From Thioalkalivibrio sp. ALJ7 (GTDB taxonomy: Bacteria; Pseudomonadota; Gammaproteobacteria; Ectothiorhodospirales; Ectothiorhodospiraceae): 64,000 nt of DNA. The notes beneath the pieces were generated by a model, which did not search any database, was not told the origin of the DNA, and worked only from the letters and a program-made list of their open reading frames with translations. The stretch's first letter is position 1; the number at the start of each line of letters is the position of its first letter. This document shows, one piece after another, positions 39,296 to 48,686 of the stretch. Made by a program: the position numbers and the translations under genes. The DNA lies in contig NZ_AQXQ01000006.1 in assembly GCF_000376865.1 (NCBI RefSeq), positions 1 to 64,000 on the forward strand. Reading direction: 5' to 3'.

Positions 39296-40168
39296 ATGGC
39301 ACGCATCCTCGCCACAGGCATTGTGACGCTCGACCACACGCTGGATGTTGCGGCGTTCCCAGCCGAGGACGACGAGGTGCGGGCGCTCTCGAGCACCTCG
39401 CAGCCGGGAGGAAACGCGACCAATACCGCGTTGCTCCTGGCGCAGTTCGGGCATCGGTCGGAGCTTGCGGCCGTGATCGCCGAGGATGCCACGGGAGAAG
39501 CGCTACGTGAGCGCCTGCAGTCCGCTGGACTGGCGGTGGATCACTGTGTCCGCCGACCCGGGGTGACCCCGACGTCGCACATCCTGCGCTCGCGGGCGAA
39601 CGGCACTCGAACGATTGTGCATTATCGGGATCTGCCCGAGCTTCAGGCGGACGATGTCGCGTCGATTCCCTGGTCGGAGTACGACTGGCTGCATTTCGAA
39701 GGACGTAATCCGGAGGCCCTGGCAACCATTCTAAGTGGCGCGCGCCAGAGCCTATTCGATCAGCCGATCTCGCTCGAGCTGGAGAAAGCCCGCCCCGGCC
39801 TCGACGAATGCCTGGAGTATGCGGACGTGCTGATGCTGTCTCGCGATTGGGCGGCGACCATGGCGGACACCCCCGAGGCAGCCTTGCGGCTGCTGGCTCG
39901 GCGATTCCCTGATCGCCTGGTGACGTTGACGGCCGGGAGCGCCGGGGCCTGGATCGCGGCCCGGGGTGAAATCCATCACTGTGCGCCGACACCGGGGCTG
40001 CGGGTGGTCGACAGCGTTGGTGCGGGGGATACGTTTAATGCCGGGTTGATACACGCACTGGTCTCCGGCGAGCCGCCGGAGCAAGCACTAACGGCTGCGG
40101 TGCGGTTGGCCGAACGTAAGCTCAACCAGGTGGGTCTTGACGGTCTGGGAAGCGCGCTGGCCGACTAG
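39296..40168 (+). CDS. PfkB-family carbohydrate kinase (ketohexokinase-like)
   Basis: The 290-residue protein has the ribokinase/PfkB fold. Near the N terminus are GIVTLDHTLDV and the sugar-binding QPGGNATNTALLLAQFG segment. Near the C terminus is the PfkB signature VDSVGAGDTFNAGLIHAL with the catalytic Asp. GGAG lies 5 bases before the ATG. The sugar substrate is not evident; ketohexokinase-like or other members of the family are possible. It converges with the HPr gene of the PTS cluster. Confidence 0.85.
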   Translation: MARILATGIVTLDHTLDVAAFPAEDDEVRALSSTSQPGGNATNTALLLAQFGHRSELAAVIAEDATGEALRERLQSAGLAVDHCVRRPGVTPTSHILRSRANGTRTIVHYRDLPELQADDVASIPWSEYDWLHFEGRNPEALATILSGARQSLFDQPISLELEKARPGLDECLEYADVLMLSRDWAATMADTPEAALRLLARRFPDRLVTLTAGSAGAWIAARGEIHHCAPTPGLRVVDSVGAGDTFNAGLIHALVSGEPPEQALTAAVRLAERKLNQVGLDGLGSALAD

Positions 40169-40200
40169 GCCGCAAGCTCGGTCAGGTCTGGCCCAAGAGG

Positions 40201-40470
40201 TCAGGCCTCTTCACCAAAGCGGTCGGCCACCAGTTCGGTCAGAGCGTCCAGCGCGTCTTCGGCGTCCGCCCCACTGGTTTCGATGGTGACTTCGCTGCCC
40301 TGGGCCGCGGCCAGCATCATGACGCCCATGATGCTTTTGCCATTCACTTCCTGATGATTGCGTGAGACCGTCACGTCCGCGCTGTACTGGCTGGCCAGGC
40401 TGACGAACTTGGCCGCGGCGCGTGCATGCATCCCCAGGCGATTAACGATGGGGACTACGCGCTGCGGCAT
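40201..40470 (-). CDS. ptsH: Phosphocarrier protein HPr (NPr type)
   Basis: The 89-residue protein has the phosphorylated His15 in RLGMHARAA and the regulatory Ser46 in NGKSIMGV, the site used by HPr kinase. AGGAG lies upstream of the ATG at 40470. It acts in the PTS-Ntr or a remnant sugar phosphorelay, carrying phosphate to the EIIA proteins encoded just upstream. Its start overlaps the EIIA gene by 29 bases. Enzyme I, which should phosphorylate it, is not encoded here. Confidence 0.95.
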   Translation of the reverse strand: MPQRVVPIVNRLGMHARAAAKFVSLASQYSADVTVSRNHQEVNGKSIMGVMMLAAAQGSEVTIETSGADAEDALDALTELVADRFGEEA

Positions 40471-40867
40471 CGCTGCACTCCTGATCGCAAAGAAGGATTC
40501 CGTCGTGGCCACCGGACAGGGCCTTGTTGACCAGCTCGGTCAATGGAAGATGTTGGTAGTTGAGGACACGGACCAGCATGGGCAGGTTGATTCCGGCGAT
40601 CACCCGCGCATTGGCGCCGCGGGCAACCCGGCTGGCCACATTCGAGGGGGTCGATCCAAACATGTCGGTCAGGATCAATACCCCGGATCCGGTGTCCAGG
40701 GTGGTGAGCCGCTCGCGGGCGCGGGCCCGGACCTCGTCGGGGTCGTCATTCTGCGACATCGCCATGGATTCGCAGTTCTCGGGCAGGCTCCCGAGCATGC
40801 TTTGCGCGGTCTGCAACAGGGTGTCGCCCAGGTTTTGATGCGTGATCAGAATGAGACCAACGCCCAT
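40442..40867 (-). CDS. PTS EIIA component, mannose type (EIIA-Man-like)
   Basis: The 141-residue protein starts MGVGLILITHQN with the phosphorylatable His10 in the expected place, and has the ILTDMFGSTPSN loop typical of the EIIA-Man fold. No IIB, IIC or IID permease genes accompany it, so it is probably regulatory rather than for sugar uptake. It is encoded between rapZ and HPr and overlaps HPr by 29 bases, as in other proteobacterial PTS-Ntr clusters. Confidence 0.92.
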   Translation of the reverse strand: MGVGLILITHQNLGDTLLQTAQSMLGSLPENCESMAMSQNDDPDEVRARARERLTTLDTGSGVLILTDMFGSTPSNVASRVARGANARVIAGINLPMLVRVLNYQHLPLTELVNKALSGGHDGILLCDQECSDAAARSPHR

Positions 40868-40923
40868 GGATCTGCTCCGATTGCGGGTTCCTGAAGGGCC
40901 GTGTACCCGTGCCCGGCGTTCGC

Positions 40924-41814
40924 TCAGGGAGACCCGGATTTAAGCGGGGTCCCCAGCTCCCGGTGACGGGTGCTAACAGTAACATGTTCCTGGCCTTGCC
41001 ACGCCCCCGTGAGGCGTTCTACCAGGTAAACCGACCGGTGGCGTCCGCCGGTGCAGCCGATGGAGACCGTGACATAACTACGATGGTCCTCGAGGAGGCG
41101 GGGCAGCCACTGCGAGAGGAAGGCCTGAATACTGTCGAACATGGCCGCGACCTCCGCGTGTCCCTCGAGGAAGTCGCATACCGGCTGATCGCGTCCGGTA
41201 AGTCCGGCCAGGTCGCGCTCGTAGTAAGGGTTGGGCAGACAGCGCACATCGAAAACGAAATCCGAATCCATGGGCGCGCCGTGCTTGAATCCGAACGACT
41301 GGAATAGCAATGAAAGTTCGTGTTCTCCGCGCTCCCCGATGCGGTCGCGCAGGGTACGGGCCAGGTCGTGCATCGACAGCCGCGAGGTATCGACCGTCAG
41401 GTCGGCCTCCACGGCGACGTGCCCCAGCCATTCCCGTTCGCGTTCGATCGCGTCCACCAGTGGCACGCCGTCGCGCGCCAGCGGGTGGCGTCGTCGCGTC
41501 AGGTGGTAGCGCCGCAACAGGACCTCGCTGGACGCTTGCAGGAACAAGACCTCCACCTGGATGCCATCCTGCCGCAGCTGGGCCAGTAGGTCGGCGAAGC
41601 CCTTGAGGGCGTCCAGGCCGCTTCGCACATCCACGCCGACGGCCAGATGACGGTCGCCCTCGGTGTCGTAATGGCCTTGCCGGACCTGTTCGATCAGGCC
41701 TGGCAGCAACGGCAAGGGGAGGTTGTCGACGCAGAAGTACCCGGCATCCTCCAGGGTATGCAGGGCCACGGTCTTGCCGGAGCCAGAGAGGCCACTGACG
41801 ATCAGCAGGCGCAT
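40924..41814 (-). CDS. rapZ: RNase adapter protein RapZ
   Basis: The 296-residue nucleotide-binding protein has the Walker A motif GLSGSGKT (residues 8-15), the DVRCLPNPYYERDLAGLTG segment and the C-terminal SIGCTGGRHRSV motif. In E. coli it binds GlmZ/GlmY sRNAs and presents GlmZ to RNase E, controlling glucosamine-6-phosphate supply. The ATG at 41814 is chosen; the frame is open further upstream but the extra residues look non-coding. It lies directly after hprK, as in other proteobacteria. Confidence 0.95.
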   Translation of the reverse strand: MRLLIVSGLSGSGKTVALHTLEDAGYFCVDNLPLPLLPGLIEQVRQGHYDTEGDRHLAVGVDVRSGLDALKGFADLLAQLRQDGIQVEVLFLQASSEVLLRRYHLTRRRHPLARDGVPLVDAIEREREWLGHVAVEADLTVDTSRLSMHDLARTLRDRIGERGEHELSLLFQSFGFKHGAPMDSDFVFDVRCLPNPYYERDLAGLTGRDQPVCDFLEGHAEVAAMFDSIQAFLSQWLPRLLEDHRSYVTVSIGCTGGRHRSVYLVERLTGAWQGQEHVTVSTRHRELGTPLKSGSP

Positions 41815-41821
41815 AGTGGCG

Positions 41822-42853
41822 TCAGCCCTCCGGGTCCGGATTGGGTACGGTGGTCGCGGGCACGGCGCGATGATAAGGGGGTTCGTCGGCCTCACCGCTC
41901 ATCTGGCGGCGCTGTCGCGCCCGCAGGTCGTCACCCGCGATGTAGCCCTGGATGTGCAGCATGTGGTTGCGCACGGCGGCCTCGATCATCACCGCGATGT
42001 TGCGGCCAGGGGCCACTGGCAGGCTGATCAGGGGCACGCGCAGTCCGAGGATGTCGATCTCGCCCCGGCGTCCGTTCAGTCGGTCATCGGGCACCGGTGA
42101 AGGCTCGCCATGATCACGCAGGTCGATGATCAGACGGAGGTACTTGCCACCCTTGATGGCTGAATCGCCGTACATGGCGCGGATGTTTAGAACTCCAAGC
42201 CCGCGAACCTCGAGCAGGTCCTGGAGCAGTGCAGGACAATGGCCGCGGACGATATCCGGGGCAATCCGCGCGAATTCGGGGGCATCGTCGGCGATCAGGC
42301 GATGCCCGCGGGAGATCAGCTCCAGCGCGACCTCGCTTTTGCCAACGCTGGAGGCGCCGCTGATCAGGACCCCAATGCCGAGGATCTCCATGAACACGCC
42401 GTGGCGAACCTCGAAATGGGCGAGGCGTTGCTGCAGGAAGTATCGCAACAACGAGATGATCTCGTGGCTGCTGCTGCCCGAGCACAGAATCAGGGGCAGC
42501 GCGGCCTGAGGAACGTCGGGCATTTCCGAGAACGGGCAGGTGTCTTCGGCGAAGATCACGGCCGTGGTTCCGGTGCGGGCCATCTCCAGGATCAGGTCAT
42601 TGCACTGGCGGTCACTGAGACTGGAGATGTAGCGGGATTCGAAGTCTCCGATGACCTGGATGCGGTTGGGTCGGATCAGGTTGAGGTGCCCGGCCAGGGG
42701 CAGGTCGTCGCCATCCTCGCCCACCAGTTTGCGGTCGGCGGCCGCGTGTTCACCATGCACAAAGCGCAGATCCAGACGGTTGCCCATCGCCTGGATCAGG
42801 CTTTCCACGGTGATGTCCCGGGCGATTCCGCCTTCCCCTAATGCCTCGTTCAT
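41822..42853 (-). CDS. hprK: HPr kinase/phosphorylase HprK
   Basis: At 343 residues it phosphorylates and dephosphorylates HPr at Ser46. The N-terminal domain is followed by the catalytic domain with conserved His151, the P-loop GASSVGKS (residues 166-173), DDAPEF and the signature EVRGLGVLNIRAMYG. Its partner HPr is encoded three genes downstream and carries the matching serine. The family occurs in Gram-positives and in several proteobacteria with PTS-Ntr. Confidence 0.96.
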   Translation of the reverse strand: MNEALGEGGIARDITVESLIQAMGNRLDLRFVHGEHAAADRKLVGEDGDDLPLAGHLNLIRPNRIQVIGDFESRYISSLSDRQCNDLILEMARTGTTAVIFAEDTCPFSEMPDVPQAALPLILCSGSSSHEIISLLRYFLQQRLAHFEVRHGVFMEILGIGVLISGASSVGKSEVALELISRGHRLIADDAPEFARIAPDIVRGHCPALLQDLLEVRGLGVLNIRAMYGDSAIKGGKYLRLIIDLRDHGEPSPVPDDRLNGRRGEIDILGLRVPLISLPVAPGRNIAVMIEAAVRNHMLHIQGYIAGDDLRARQRRQMSGEADEPPYHRAVPATTVPNPDPEG

Positions 42854-42913
42854 GGCCTCCGGCGTGGGCCGGCCTCCCGCTGGTCGACGTATGGGTAGCC
42901 CGTCTGCAAGGGC

Positions 42914-43381
42914 CTAGCCCTCGCTGAAGCGGCCCACGAGTTCCTGCTCCAGAGCCGACGCATCGCCGGCTCGGCGCAGGGCGGCAATCGTGTCCGGCTG
43001 GGACAGGCCGCGTGCGAGCTGGGCAAGCAGGTTGAGGTGATCGTTGGTCGCGGCTTCCGGGACGAGCAGGGCGATCAGGATATCGACCGGCTCGTGATCC
43101 ATTGCGTCAAAATCGACACCCTGCTCCAGGCGCAGCACGGCCACGCGCGGCGTCGCAAGATCGGGCAGCCGGCCGTGAGGGATGGCGACGCCATGCCCCA
43201 GGCCAGTGGAGCCCAGCTTCTCGCGGGCGGACAGGGCCTCGAAGATCGCGCTGCTGGCCGGCCCCTCGGCGTCACCGCCGGCGGCGAGGAGCTCCGCCAG
43301 TGTCTCGAGGGCCCGTTTCTGGCTGGAACACTCGGGCTCTAGACCAATGCGGTCGGCGGTGATCAACTCGGCAATGGTCAT
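42914..43381 (-). CDS. ptsN: PTS EIIA-Ntr protein PtsN
   Basis: The 155-residue fructose-type EIIA has the phosphorylated His69 in GHGVAIPHGRL. It is the terminal acceptor of the nitrogen PTS and regulates potassium uptake and other targets through its phosphorylation state. It starts 3 bases after the hpf stop and is followed by hprK, the canonical rpoN-hpf-ptsN order. Confidence 0.95.
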   Translation of the reverse strand: MTIAELITADRIGLEPECSSQKRALETLAELLAAGGDAEGPASSAIFEALSAREKLGSTGLGHGVAIPHGRLPDLATPRVAVLRLEQGVDFDAMDHEPVDILIALLVPEAATNDHLNLLAQLARGLSQPDTIAALRRAGDASALEQELVGRFSEG

Positions 43382-43384
43382 GGA

Positions 43385-43723
43385 TCAGGAGGCCTGCTCG
43401 CGGTTGCGCTGGGCACCCTCGGCGCGGTGGTGATCCTTGACCTTTTCCTTGTGCTTGATCAGCTGACGGTCAACCTTGTCGATCAGGCCGTCGATGGCTG
43501 CGTACATATCGTCGTGGGAGGCCTCGGCATGGATATGGTTACCGCTAACCTGGAGATTGGCCTCGGCCTTGTTGTGCTGACTCTGATTCTTCTCATGGGT
43601 CAGCACGACGTGGACATCGATGACTTTGTCAAAGTGGCGCTCCAGCTTCGCGAACTTCTCGTTGACGTATTCGCGCAGGGCGTCGGTCAGGTCGACATGG
43701 TGGCCGGTCAGATTGATCTGCAT
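43385..43723 (-). CDS. hpf: Ribosome hibernation promoting factor HPF
   Basis: This is the short (112 aa) sigma-54 modulation/HPF protein, without the C-terminal dimerisation domain of long HPF. The N-terminal domain reads MQINLTGHHVDLTDALREYV and has the conserved VHVVLTHEKNQ and HAEASHDDMYAAIDGLIDKVDRQL segments. It inactivates ribosomes in stationary phase. AAGGAG precedes the ATG. It lies between rpoN and ptsN as usual. Confidence 0.96.
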   Translation of the reverse strand: MQINLTGHHVDLTDALREYVNEKFAKLERHFDKVIDVHVVLTHEKNQSQHNKAEANLQVSGNHIHAEASHDDMYAAIDGLIDKVDRQLIKHKEKVKDHHRAEGAQRNREQAS

Positions 43724-43740
43724 GGTTGGGTCTCCTTGGG

Positions 43741-45222
43741 TTACTTGCTGCCGGTGGGCATGGAAGCCATCTGCCGACGTTCGCTGGATGAGGGGATATG
43801 CATGGCCTCACGGTATTTGGCCACGGTACGGCGTGCCACGTTAATGCCTCGATCCGCGAGGATCTGGGCGAGCCGGGCATCGCTGAGCGGCTTGTTCGCA
43901 GGCTCGTCGCCGATCAATTCGCGAATCATGGCACGGATGGCGGTGGCCGAACACTCACCGCCATCGTTGGTGCCGACGTGGCTGGAAAAGAAGTACTTGA
44001 ACTCGAAGACCCCGCGCGGGGTGTGCATGAATTTCTGTGTGGTCACGCGCGAGATGGTCGACTCGTGCATCTCCAGGATCTCGGCGATGTCGCGGAGGAT
44101 CAGCGGCTGCATCGCAACCTCGCCATGTTCGAGAAAGCCCTGCTGGCGGAGCACGATCGCCTCGGCGACTCGGAGCAGGGTGTCGTTGCGACTGTGCAGG
44201 CTCTTGAGGAACCAGCGCGCTTCCTGCAGTTGATCGCGCATGAAGGCGCTGTCGCGGGCGTCCGAGACCTGACGCACCATGCCGGCATAGAGGTCGTTGA
44301 TGCGGATGCGCGGGGCGATCTCCGGGTTCAGCTCCACCCTCCAGCCATCGACCGTGTGGCGCACGTAGACATCCGGGACTACGTATTCCGAGGTGGCCGT
44401 ACTGATCTGGGCGCCAGGACGTGGGTTCAGGGTGCGGATCAGATCCAGTGCGCGTGCCAGCTCGTCCGGGTCGCGCACGCCGGACTGGCGTTGCAGTGCC
44501 TTGTAGTCGCGCTTGCCCAGGCTGTCCATGCCGTGCTCCAGGATGGCGCGCGCGGCTTCCCGGGCCGGGGCATCCGGGGCGAGCTCGCGCAGCTGAATCT
44601 CCAGACATTCGCGCAGGTTGCGGGCGCCCACGCCCAGCGGGTCGCATTGCTGGATCCAGTGCAGCACGGCTTCGATCTCGTCGACCCCGACGGGTTCTTC
44701 CTCGCCACGACTAATGGTCTCGGCCAGGGTCTCGAGGTCGCCTTCGAGATAGCCGTCAGGGCTGATCGCATCAATCAGGGCCGCGCCGATGCGCTGGTCG
44801 CGCGGGGTCAGATGGCTCAGGTGCAGCTGCCATAGGAGGTGGTCCTGCAGGCCCTCGCCGCCGTCGTCGCTGGTGTTCTCCAGCGGGTCGCGGTCGTCCA
44901 GGCCCTTGGGGGCGGTCGGTGGCTCGTAGATGTCGTCCCAGCGGCTGTCGGTCGTCAGCTCCTCGGGGATGACGTCGTCGCTGGTGGTGGTGGCCTCCAT
45001 GCGGTCGCCCTCCACCAGTTCGCCCTCTTGGTCGAGGCGCTCGGTATTCGGATCGGCGTCCTCGTCCTCCACCTGTTCGAGCATGGGGTTGCTCTCCAGC
45101 GCCTGCTGGATTTCCACCTGCAACTCAAGCGTGGACAACTGCAACAGACGGATCGCCTGCTGCAGTTGCGGGGTCATGGTGAGCGTCTGACCCAGCTGTA
45201 GATTGAGGCCGGGTTTCAGCAT
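43741..45222 (-). CDS. rpoN: RNA polymerase sigma-54 factor RpoN
   Basis: The 493-residue sigma-54 has the Gln/Leu-rich region I at the N terminus (LGQTLTMTPQLQQAIRLLQL, activator interaction), an acidic region II (about 45-120), the core-binding domain, and the C-terminal RpoN box ARRTVAKYREAM that recognises the -24 element. It needs enhancer-binding ATPases. The lptB gene lies just upstream and hpf downstream. Confidence 0.97.
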   Translation of the reverse strand: MLKPGLNLQLGQTLTMTPQLQQAIRLLQLSTLELQVEIQQALESNPMLEQVEDEDADPNTERLDQEGELVEGDRMEATTTSDDVIPEELTTDSRWDDIYEPPTAPKGLDDRDPLENTSDDGGEGLQDHLLWQLHLSHLTPRDQRIGAALIDAISPDGYLEGDLETLAETISRGEEEPVGVDEIEAVLHWIQQCDPLGVGARNLRECLEIQLRELAPDAPAREAARAILEHGMDSLGKRDYKALQRQSGVRDPDELARALDLIRTLNPRPGAQISTATSEYVVPDVYVRHTVDGWRVELNPEIAPRIRINDLYAGMVRQVSDARDSAFMRDQLQEARWFLKSLHSRNDTLLRVAEAIVLRQQGFLEHGEVAMQPLILRDIAEILEMHESTISRVTTQKFMHTPRGVFEFKYFFSSHVGTNDGGECSATAIRAMIRELIGDEPANKPLSDARLAQILADRGINVARRTVAKYREAMHIPSSSERRQMASMPTGSK

Positions 45223-45310
45223 TGTGGTGTCGGGTCGAAAGTGACCATACGTGAAATCTTAAAGCCTGCCTCGTGGTTTGTGCACTGGCCGCGCGACGTG
45301 TGCGTCGGAA

Positions 45311-46078
45311 TCACAGGCGGAAATTCTCGCCGAGATAGACCCGGCGAACCTGAGGGTCGGCGAGCAGCTCGTCGGGTGTCCCGGCGGCCAGCAGGCGCCC
45401 CTCGCTAAGAATATAGGCCCTGTGGCAGATGCCGAGGGTCTCGCGGACGTTGTGATCGGAGATCAGTACCCCGATTCCGCGGCGGGCAAGGTGTTCGATG
45501 ACGGCCTGGATGTCCCCCACCGAGATCGGATCCACCCCGGCAAAGGGTTCGTCCAGGCAGATGAACTGGGGATCGCCGGCCAGGGCGCGGGCGATCTCGG
45601 CCCGCCGACGTTCGCCACCGGATAGCGAAATGCCGGGGCTGTGGCGCACGGTCTCTAGCTGGAACTCCTCGATCAGGGCGTCGCCGATGCGCCGGCGTTC
45701 ATGGCGGTCCAGTCCGGGGCGCAGTTCCAGCACGGCCTGCAGGTTGTCCCAAACGCTCAGGCGTCGGAAGATCGAGGCCTCCTGCGGTAGATAGCCCAGG
45801 CCGGCGCGGGCCCGCACATGGATCGGGGCGCGCGTGATGTCGCGCTCGCCCAGGGTAATGCGTCCGGCATTGGGGCGGATCAGTCCGACCAGGCTGTAGA
45901 AGCAGGTGGTCTTGCCCGCACCGTTCGGGCCCAGCAGGCCGACGACCTCGCCGGGAGCCAGATCGACGTCGACCTGGTCGAGGACGGTGCGCTTGCCATA
46001 GCGTTTGGTCAGTTCACGTCCGATCAGACGGTCGTGGGGCGCGCCTGCGGTCGCCGGTTGGCTGGGGGTGGTGTTCAT
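45311..46078 (-). CDS. lptB: LPS export ABC transporter ATP-binding protein LptB
   Basis: The 255-residue ATPase powers LPS extraction with LptF/LptG. Walker [10 protein letters not shown], signature SLSGGERRR and Walker [14 protein letters not shown] are intact, and the C-terminal [11 protein letters not shown] ending is typical of LptB. Its ATG overlaps the lptA stop by 4 bases. lptF and lptG are not in the window. Confidence 0.97.
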   Translation of the reverse strand: MNTTPSQPATAGAPHDRLIGRELTKRYGKRTVLDQVDVDLAPGEVVGLLGPNGAGKTTCFYSLVGLIRPNAGRITLGERDITRAPIHVRARAGLGYLPQEASIFRRLSVWDNLQAVLELRPGLDRHERRRIGDALIEEFQLETVRHSPGISLSGGERRRAEIARALAGDPQFICLDEPFAGVDPISVGDIQAVIEHLARRGIGVLISDHNVRETLGICHRAYILSEGRLLAAGTPDELLADPQVRRVYLGENFRL

Positions 46079-46605
46079 TCGTCGTCGCGCGGCTGGATGG
46101 TGATGCGCACGCGTTCGCTGTCACCGTCGCCGCGCTCGGCCTCGATCACGTCCGTTGCCAGGTCGTAGGTAATGCGTTTGCCGCGTGCCTCTTCGTTGGT
46201 CGTGATTACGTGCGCCTGATCGGTAAGGATCATGCGGTCCTCGTTCAGCAGGTAGTCGATGCGCAGGGCGGTGGCGATGCGCATTTCGCCGGTCTCGGGA
46301 TCCGGGGACTCCAGGCGCGCGGGTTCCCCGTGGGCCTCCATTTCGTAGGGGCGGCGATCACGGGTACGTACGTAGACCTTGTCGGCCTCCAGGGTCATGT
46401 CGCCACGGATCACGACCACGTCGCCGGTGTAGGTCCCCAGGCCCTTGCGTTCGTCCATCTCCGCGCGGTCGGCCGTGATCTCGACCGGCAACGACGAGCC
46501 CGAGCCCTGCTGGGCCAACACCGGACTGGCCAGGAGAAACAGCAGCAGGAATCCCGCCCCGACGATTGCCGGGTGGCGCTGCGGGCTACTCAGTCTCGGG
46601 GTCAT
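46075..46605 (-). CDS. lptA: LPS transport periplasmic protein LptA
   Basis: At 176 residues from ATG 46605, chosen because GAGGAGG lies about 9 bases upstream, it has a signal peptide (about 1-33, ending SPVLAQ) and an OstA domain of beta-jellyroll repeats ([30 protein letters not shown]...). It polymerises with LptC and LptD to form the bridge that carries LPS to the outer membrane. Its start lies inside the 3' end of lptC. Confidence 0.94.
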   Translation of the reverse strand: MTPRLSSPQRHPAIVGAGFLLLFLLASPVLAQQGSGSSLPVEITADRAEMDERKGLGTYTGDVVVIRGDMTLEADKVYVRTRDRRPYEMEAHGEPARLESPDPETGEMRIATALRIDYLLNEDRMILTDQAHVITTNEEARGKRITYDLATDVIEAERGDGDSERVRITIQPRDDE

Positions 46606-47173
46606 GCGTGGAATCCTCCTCGCTCGTCTCGCTGTAGAGCGAGTACACGGCATGTAACAGCTCTATGGTATCCGCTTGCGAGTCCACGCGCAGGCCGGTC
46701 CCGCGTTGGAAGAGGCCTGGCTGATTCAGCGTTGAGAGTGCATCGGACGTGGCCACCATGGTGTCTGTTGCGACACGGACATCCCGCGAGTCGATGATGG
46801 TCTCCACGCGATCGCCGCGCGCCGGCTGAACGCCCTGGGTGGGGCCAACCAGGTCCAGGGTGGCGTCGGCAGGTTGGTGCAGGGCGGCGGGCGCGGTCCA
46901 GCGCCATTCGATGTCGCCGTCGGCAAACAGGTCAAGGTCCGGGTCGTCTACCCACTGCGGGCCGTCGCGGCCGAACTCGCGCAGGCGCGAACCGCGCAGG
47001 CGGTGGGTCAGCTCGCCGTCGTCGCCGGTCGCATGCAGCGTGAATCCGTCGATCTGCAGGGTCACCTCGCCCCCAGGCGGGGTGATCTCGGCGGTTGTGG
47101 GGCCTGCGCCCGCCAGCGTGAACAGGACAAACGGCAGCGCCAGGCCGTACCGGTTGCGTATCCGCCCGGTCAT
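46586..47173 (-). CDS. lptC: LPS export protein LptC (divergent)
   Basis: The 195-residue protein has an N-terminal membrane helix or signal (about residues 8-28, YGLALPFVLFTLAGAGPTTA) and a beta-rich periplasmic region with IDGFTLHATGDDGEL and LDLVGPTQGVQ. Sequence conservation of LptC is low. The call rests on the layout plus its exact place between kdsC and lptA. The ATG at 47173 overlaps the kdsC stop (ATGA) and replaces a longer, implausible Arg/Pro-rich start. It overlaps lptA by 20 bases. Confidence 0.85.
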   Translation of the reverse strand: MTGRIRNRYGLALPFVLFTLAGAGPTTAEITPPGGEVTLQIDGFTLHATGDDGELTHRLRGSRLREFGRDGPQWVDDPDLDLFADGDIEWRWTAPAALHQPADATLDLVGPTQGVQPARGDRVETIIDSRDVRVATDTMVATSDALSTLNQPGLFQRGTGLRVDSQADTIELLHAVYSLYSETSEEDSTHDPETE

Positions 47174-47709
47174 CCGTTCAGGTAGGTCTCGAGCAGGGCG
47201 TCCAGCCGGTCCTGCGCGGCCAGCAAGCCCTCGCAGGCCTCGCGCACGGCGCCGCGCCCGCCGTGGGCCTCGGTGACCCACTGGGCGTGGCGGCATACCA
47301 GCGGGTGGGCGTCCCCGACCGCAATCCCGAGCCCGACCCGCTGCATGGCCGGCAGATCGACGATGTCGTCGCCCATGAAGGCGGCTTCCGCCGGGTCATG
47401 GCCGGTGCGCTGCAACAACTCGTGCAGGGCCGCGCCCTTGTCGCGGCGGCCCTGGATCAGGTGCTCCACACCGAGGTCCCGCATGCGGTGTTCGACCACC
47501 CCGGAGGTGCGCCCGGTCAGGATGGCGATGTCGAGACCGCCGTCCAGTGCCAGGCGGATCCCGTGGCCGTCGCGGCTGTTGAAGGCCTTGTACTGCTCGC
47601 CCGCGTCGCCGAGGAACAGGCTGCCGTCGGTGAGCACGCCGTCTACGTCCAGGATCAGCAGGCGTACGGCCTGCTGGCGGGTGCGCAGAGTCGCGGCATC
47701 CAGGTTCAT
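47170..47709 (-). CDS. kdsC: 3-deoxy-D-manno-octulosonate 8-phosphate phosphatase KdsC
   Basis: The 179-residue HAD phosphatase has nucleophile Asp21 and Asp23 in LLILDVDGVLTDGSLF and the MGDDIVDLPAM metal motif near residue 115. It removes phosphate from Kdo-8-phosphate in the Kdo pathway. It overlaps kdsD by one base and lptC by four. Confidence 0.96.
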   Translation of the reverse strand: MNLDAATLRTRQQAVRLLILDVDGVLTDGSLFLGDAGEQYKAFNSRDGHGIRLALDGGLDIAILTGRTSGVVEHRMRDLGVEHLIQGRRDKGAALHELLQRTGHDPAEAAFMGDDIVDLPAMQRVGLGIAVGDAHPLVCRHAQWVTEAHGGRGAVREACEGLLAAQDRLDALLETYLNG

Positions 47710-48686
47710 CAGGCCACCCCGGCGCGCAGCAGGTCGTGCATGTTGATCACGCCGACCAGGTGCTGGTCAGCGTCGGTGACCGGCAGGGCGTTGATGCGCC
47801 GGCTCTCCATGGTTTCCAGGGCTTCCACCGCCAGCCAGTCGGGCTGCGCGGTGTGGCCGCCGGTGGTCATCGCCTCGCCGATGGTCAGGCCGTCCAGGCT
47901 GTGACCGGCGTCCAGGGTGCGGCGCAGGTCGCCATCGGTGAACACACCCTGGATGCGGTCGTCGGCGCCGGCCACGATCACCAGCCCAAGGCCCTTGCGG
48001 GTGATCTCGAACAGGGCATCCTTCAGCGGGGCCTCCGGCGTGATGCGCGGGATCGCGTCGCCGGTGTGCATGATGTCCGCGACATGCACCAGCAGCCGCC
48101 GGCCCAGACGGCCGCCAGGGTGCGAGCGGGCGAAGTCGTTGGCGGTGAAGCCGCGTGCATCCAGTACCGCGACCGCCAGCGCGTCGCCCATCGCCAGCGC
48201 CGCGGTAGTGCTGGAGGTGGGTGCCAGGCCCAGCGGGCAGGCCTCGCGCTCGACGCTGACGTCGAGGTGCACGGTGGCGTCGGCGCCCAGACGCGAGCCG
48301 GGGTTGCCGGTCATCGCGATCAGCGGCACGCCCAGGCGCCGGATCAGCGGAAGGATGGTGAGGATCTCGTCGGTCTCGCCGGAGTTCGACAGCGCGATGA
48401 CCACATCCTCGCGGGTAATCATGCCGAGGTCACCGTGGCTAGCCTCGCCTGGGTGCACGAAGAACGCGGGGGTGCCGGTGGAGGCCAGGGTCGCGGCCAG
48501 CTTGCTGCCGATGTGCCCGGACTTCCCCATGCCGGTGACGATTACGCGGCCCTTGCACTTGAGGATGCAGCGGCAGGCCTCGAGGAAGCTGTCGTCGATG
48601 CGTCGGGCGAGATTGCGCACGGCCTCGGCCTCGTCTTTGAGGACGGCCAGGGCCAGGTTGCGAGTGGTTTCGGGGTTGAAGTTCAT
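47709..48686 (-). CDS. kdsD: Arabinose 5-phosphate isomerase KdsD
   Basis: The 325-residue enzyme interconverts ribulose 5-phosphate and arabinose 5-phosphate at the start of the Kdo pathway. An N-terminal SIS domain (GMGKSGHIGSKLAATLASTG, LSNSGETDEI) is followed by two CBS domains (about 210-325). The start overlaps the antiporter stop (ATGA), and the order with kdsC-lptCAB is the E. coli one. Confidence 0.96.
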   Translation of the reverse strand: MNFNPETTRNLALAVLKDEAEAVRNLARRIDDSFLEACRCILKCKGRVIVTGMGKSGHIGSKLAATLASTGTPAFFVHPGEASHGDLGMITREDVVIALSNSGETDEILTILPLIRRLGVPLIAMTGNPGSRLGADATVHLDVSVEREACPLGLAPTSSTTAALAMGDALAVAVLDARGFTANDFARSHPGGRLGRRLLVHVADIMHTGDAIPRITPEAPLKDALFEITRKGLGLVIVAGADDRIQGVFTDGDLRRTLDAGHSLDGLTIGEAMTTGGHTAQPDWLAVEALETMESRRINALPVTDADQHLVGVINMHDLLRAGVA

